From contig CM065188.1 of the NCBI GenBank assembly GCA_033026295.1, positions 17,315,354 to 17,379,353 of the forward strand: a stretch of DNA of 64,000 nucleotides. The letters run 5' to 3'. A program made the translations under genes and the position numbers. The notes beneath the pieces are model-generated. The model had not been told where the DNA came from and made no database searches. It saw only the letters and a list, made by a program, of their open reading frames with translations. Shown one piece after another: positions 61,401 through 64,000 of this stretch. Positions within the stretch are counted from its first letter, which is position 1. Each line of letters begins with the position of its first letter. Source of the DNA: Channa striata. Lineage: Eukaryota; Chordata; Actinopteri; Anabantiformes; Channidae.

Positions 61401-62942
61401 AAACACTAAAAACAGCTTGAAGACTCGGAGGATCCGAGAGCACGGGCTGGGTCCTACGCTTGAAGCACGTCGGACTGGTCGGCCGGTGAGGACCGTGAAG
61501 GAAAAGAATTTTAACGTCAGTAGGGAAGTTGACAGGTGACCATTGTGACTCCTGATGCTGCATCAAATAAGTTCAGGTTTCCCACATAAAATGAATCTGC
61601 GACTAAGCTGTAACTAAAGCTGTCAGGTAACTGGAGAATTTCCCTGTGTGACTGGAGCCTGAAGCCCGTGTGTGATCGATCGGACTCTAACTGAGCGTGA
61701 GTGGCCGGGCTTCAGTCGGCGATGGTGCCGTGGTGTAACAGTAGAGGTGTTTGTCGACTCCTCCAGCTCCTTCAGACGCTGTCGAACTGGTTTCATTCAT
61801 CTCCAGTTGCTCCGATAGCTGCCAGCCAGCAGCAGATAATACCCTTCACTGTTATCATTGTCCTGGACTGAAACCACACAGTCCCGGTAACACTGTCTCC
61901 CTCAGGTTTATGAAGGGACTTTCTGAGCCTGGAGGGTTTTTTGGGTCTTTTTTTTTTCTTTGCTCTTGGAGTGGCGAGGGATCGTCTGCTCACATGAGGA
62001 ATTCTTATTTATATGTAGTTGTAACTGTTATTATCTTTGGACTGAGTGTCTTGTCTTTTTGCTAAGCTAAGCTAGCTGGCTGCAAGGCTGTAGCTTTGGT
62101 GTCAGACCAACCAATGATTTGGTCTCTCCAAAACACATTATCTTTGTAAAACATTTCCTCTAAACCTTGCAGTGTTTGTTGACCACACACTGTCTTAAAG
62201 TTTCCATCAAGTGCAGATTAAAGTACTTCAGTGTCACGGTTCAGTCGGTTCACGTTTAGTCAGTGAGTAGTTTCAGTGTGAGGACGCGTGAAGGTCCAGT
62301 GTTTTACAGTGTAAAAACAAGACAAAGACGAACTTAACAAACATGTGGTGCAGGGCGAGACAGCAGCAGTGGACACCCGATCTTCTGGATGAACTGTCCA
62401 TTTGCACCCAGTTGCACTGACAGACTCCGCCCATCAGGCTATCATCAAACTATCACACATCTCTTTTCTCATTCTCCTCTAAGACTTGCAGATTTTCTCT
62501 TTCAATTTTAGTTAACGACAAGGAACAGCATCATCTGCATACAGGCGAATTCTGCACCGTTATCCACGCGAATATCATTTGACTTTATGTACAACAGAGA
62601 CGGTGTGTTTTAAAGCACGCGTCCCTGTGGGGCAAGACTGGACAGTTCAAAGGTTAAACTGCTGGTTCCTTCGTTGCAGTTCTGTGCCTGTGGACCAGAT
62701 CATACTAATGTGCAAAATGAGCATGTGTCTGTCCCCTGCAGGCAAAGTCTTCAGAGAGCCTCCTGAGCCGCCACCCCACCCACCAAGTCGTCAAGCCGTC
62801 ACAGTCTGCCACCGTGTCGCGGCCCAATGACGTCTTTCACAGACGAACAGCCGCATGTCGGCAACTATCGACTGCTGAAAACCATTGGCAAAGGCAACTT
62901 TGCCAAAGTTAAACTGGCCAGACACACACTGACGGGCGAGAG
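58485..62942 (+). CDS. MARK-family serine/threonine kinase, 5' part (exons 1-2)
   Basis: This is a microtubule-affinity-regulating kinase that phosphorylates MAPs and controls polarity. Exon 1, 58485-58535: [17 protein letters not shown], phase 0, donor gtgagt. Exon 2, 62742-62942: [11 protein letters not shown], then in a shifted frame [32 protein letters not shown] and [13 protein letters not shown]. The glycine-rich ATP loop is IGKGNFAKV. Frame changes near 62780 and 62936 are required (the family reads LTGRE at the exon end). [12 protein letters not shown] leans towards MARK4, but the evidence is too short to name the paralogue. The remaining exons are outside the window. Confidence 0.87.
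58536..62741. other. MARK-family gene intron 1
   Basis: A 4.2-kb intron containing an A/C-rich low-complexity stretch (59500-59660, caaac-type) and an A/T-rich stretch (61110-61340). No supported coding exon was seen. Confidence 0.5.
62742..62942 (+). CDS. MARK-family exon 2: N-lobe start of the kinase domain
   Basis: After the ctgcag acceptor a serine-rich linker leads to [20 protein letters not shown], then [12 protein letters not shown]. The exon ends at gtgaga. The kinase-frame part begins near 62790, and the upstream part is open only in another frame, with a C-run at the shift. Confidence 0.9.
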
Positions 62943-64000
62943 GTGAGAAAACACTTTATCACCTTTTGGTTATAAGTTACATTGGGAATTCATCATTCAG
63001 CTCACACAGGCTCTGAGGGACACACGTGAGGTGGACCCAGGTGAAAGGGACAGGTGTTCTAAATACAAATGCAAGACAGATTTGTGAGTTTTTAGTTGCA
63101 GGTTTAGGAGATGCACCTCAGCTACTTCCTGGTCAAGTCATAACTTCATGCCGTCCGAACACTCAGAGACGTGGTTTTATTTTATTTCGCTGCCACTTCC
63201 AGGGATCATTATGTCCATTAAACATTAATACATCTGCTTAGAACCTTTAACTGCCAACTCTGAAAGCCTGCCACTCTAAATTGTTAGTGTGTTCCACGTG
63301 TTTCAAATTCCCAGGCTGGGAGGGTGTCAGAATGTCCTCACGTACAAAAATACCTTCAGTTACACTACATATCAACAGTTAATGCTATATATAATGTCCC
63401 ACATGTCTGATTGTTGGGTGAAGCCAGCGAGAATCAAACTGTCAGACCCTTAGATCTCAGCTCAACAGTAAACCTTGGATTGTGTGCAGCCGACCAGGAA
63501 CACAACTGAAGAACCAGCGGTGTGCAGTGTCTCAACGCCTCTGTTCCTTTTTCATCTTTGCTGTTTGAAACTCTGACATCATCAGCTGGAGTGTGAATCA
63601 TTGATCCTGCCAACATCAGTCGGTTGGTCCGAAGATGAAACGCGACGAGCGTGACATTTTGTGCTTATTTAAGATCCACCTTCTGAGTGGAGCAGTGAGA
63701 CCCAAAGATGACGACAGCGACAGAACGTGAGAGGAGGAGGTTTCCACTTCACATCTCTGTCCTGTGATGGTTGAGATGAATCCGCTGGTTTCCTGTCTCT
63801 TCACTTCCCTGTGCTACAGGCTGCGCTCAATTTTAATCTCATCAATCAAAGTTAACGTGTTTTCTGGACTGGAGCCTGAATACAACTTTGAGATTTTACC
63901 CTGCTGAAACACTTTTCATTTGGTCTGTGGTAGGTTATTATTTGTAAAAAACGTTTTTAAAAATGGATCATTTCTTTTTTCATCCCAGCCAAATGTGAAA
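62943..64000. other. MARK-family intron 2 (runs off the window)
   Basis: No exon was recognised in this stretch. The next kinase exon (beginning VAIKIID in the family) is not reached. Confidence 0.5.

Overview
The window is vertebrate nuclear DNA, almost certainly from a teleost fish and probably a percomorph. The evidence is exon-intron genes with consensus GT-AG sites, two fish-type FISNA-NACHT-LRR receptor genes (the teleost NLR-C expansion), several fish-type non-LTR retrotransposon fragments, abundant (TG)n microsatellites, and the vertebrate neighbour pair HNRNPLL-ATL2. A run of 100 N marks an assembly gap. No prokaryotic features, CRISPR arrays, rRNA genes or intact tRNA genes were seen. 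LAYOUT: (1) 1-15.9 kb, minus strand: NLR gene A. I could join eleven coding exons in phase into a 1157-codon frame: a short N-terminal exon, a beta-rich exon, a linker, one large FISNA-NACHT exon, five LRR exons, a 47-nt linker exon and a PRY-SPRY (B30.2) exon. Its introns hold several retroelements, including a 2.4-kb dead LINE just before the B30.2 exon. A GC-rich untranslated first exon and promoter lie near 15.65-15.85 kb. (2) 18.1-25.6 kb, minus strand: NLR gene B, a tandem paralogue. Eleven coding exons join to 1111 codons. It has the same N-terminal exons and NACHT exon, seven LRR-type exons (one with a large insertion), and a stop inside the last LRR exon, so no B30.2. About 0.7 kb of the NACHT exon is almost identical in A and B. 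(3) 25.7-27.2 kb: repeat-bearing spacer with the gap at 26705-26804. (4) 27.2-41.1 kb, plus strand: hnrnpll, an RNA-binding splicing regulator with four RRMs, which contains a U12-type AT-AC intron. (5) 43.9-57.4 kb, plus strand: atl2, the ER-shaping GTPase atlastin-2, with a 15-nt microexon near its C-terminus. (6) 58.2 kb to the end, plus strand: the first two coding exons of a MARK-family serine/threonine kinase; the rest lies beyond the window. HOW IT FITS TOGETHER: The left 26 kb is a fast-evolving immune-receptor cluster shaped by tandem duplication, probable gene conversion and transposon insertion. The right 37 kb is conserved housekeeping territory; hnrnpll and atl2 are also neighbours on human 2p22. 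The two halves differ in frame integrity. Every NLR exon is open and joins in phase, whereas hnrnpll, atl2 and the MARK gene each carry several single-base indels or stops within clearly conserved exons. Consensus errors in GC-rich exons are the simplest explanation, but the contrast deserves a check.
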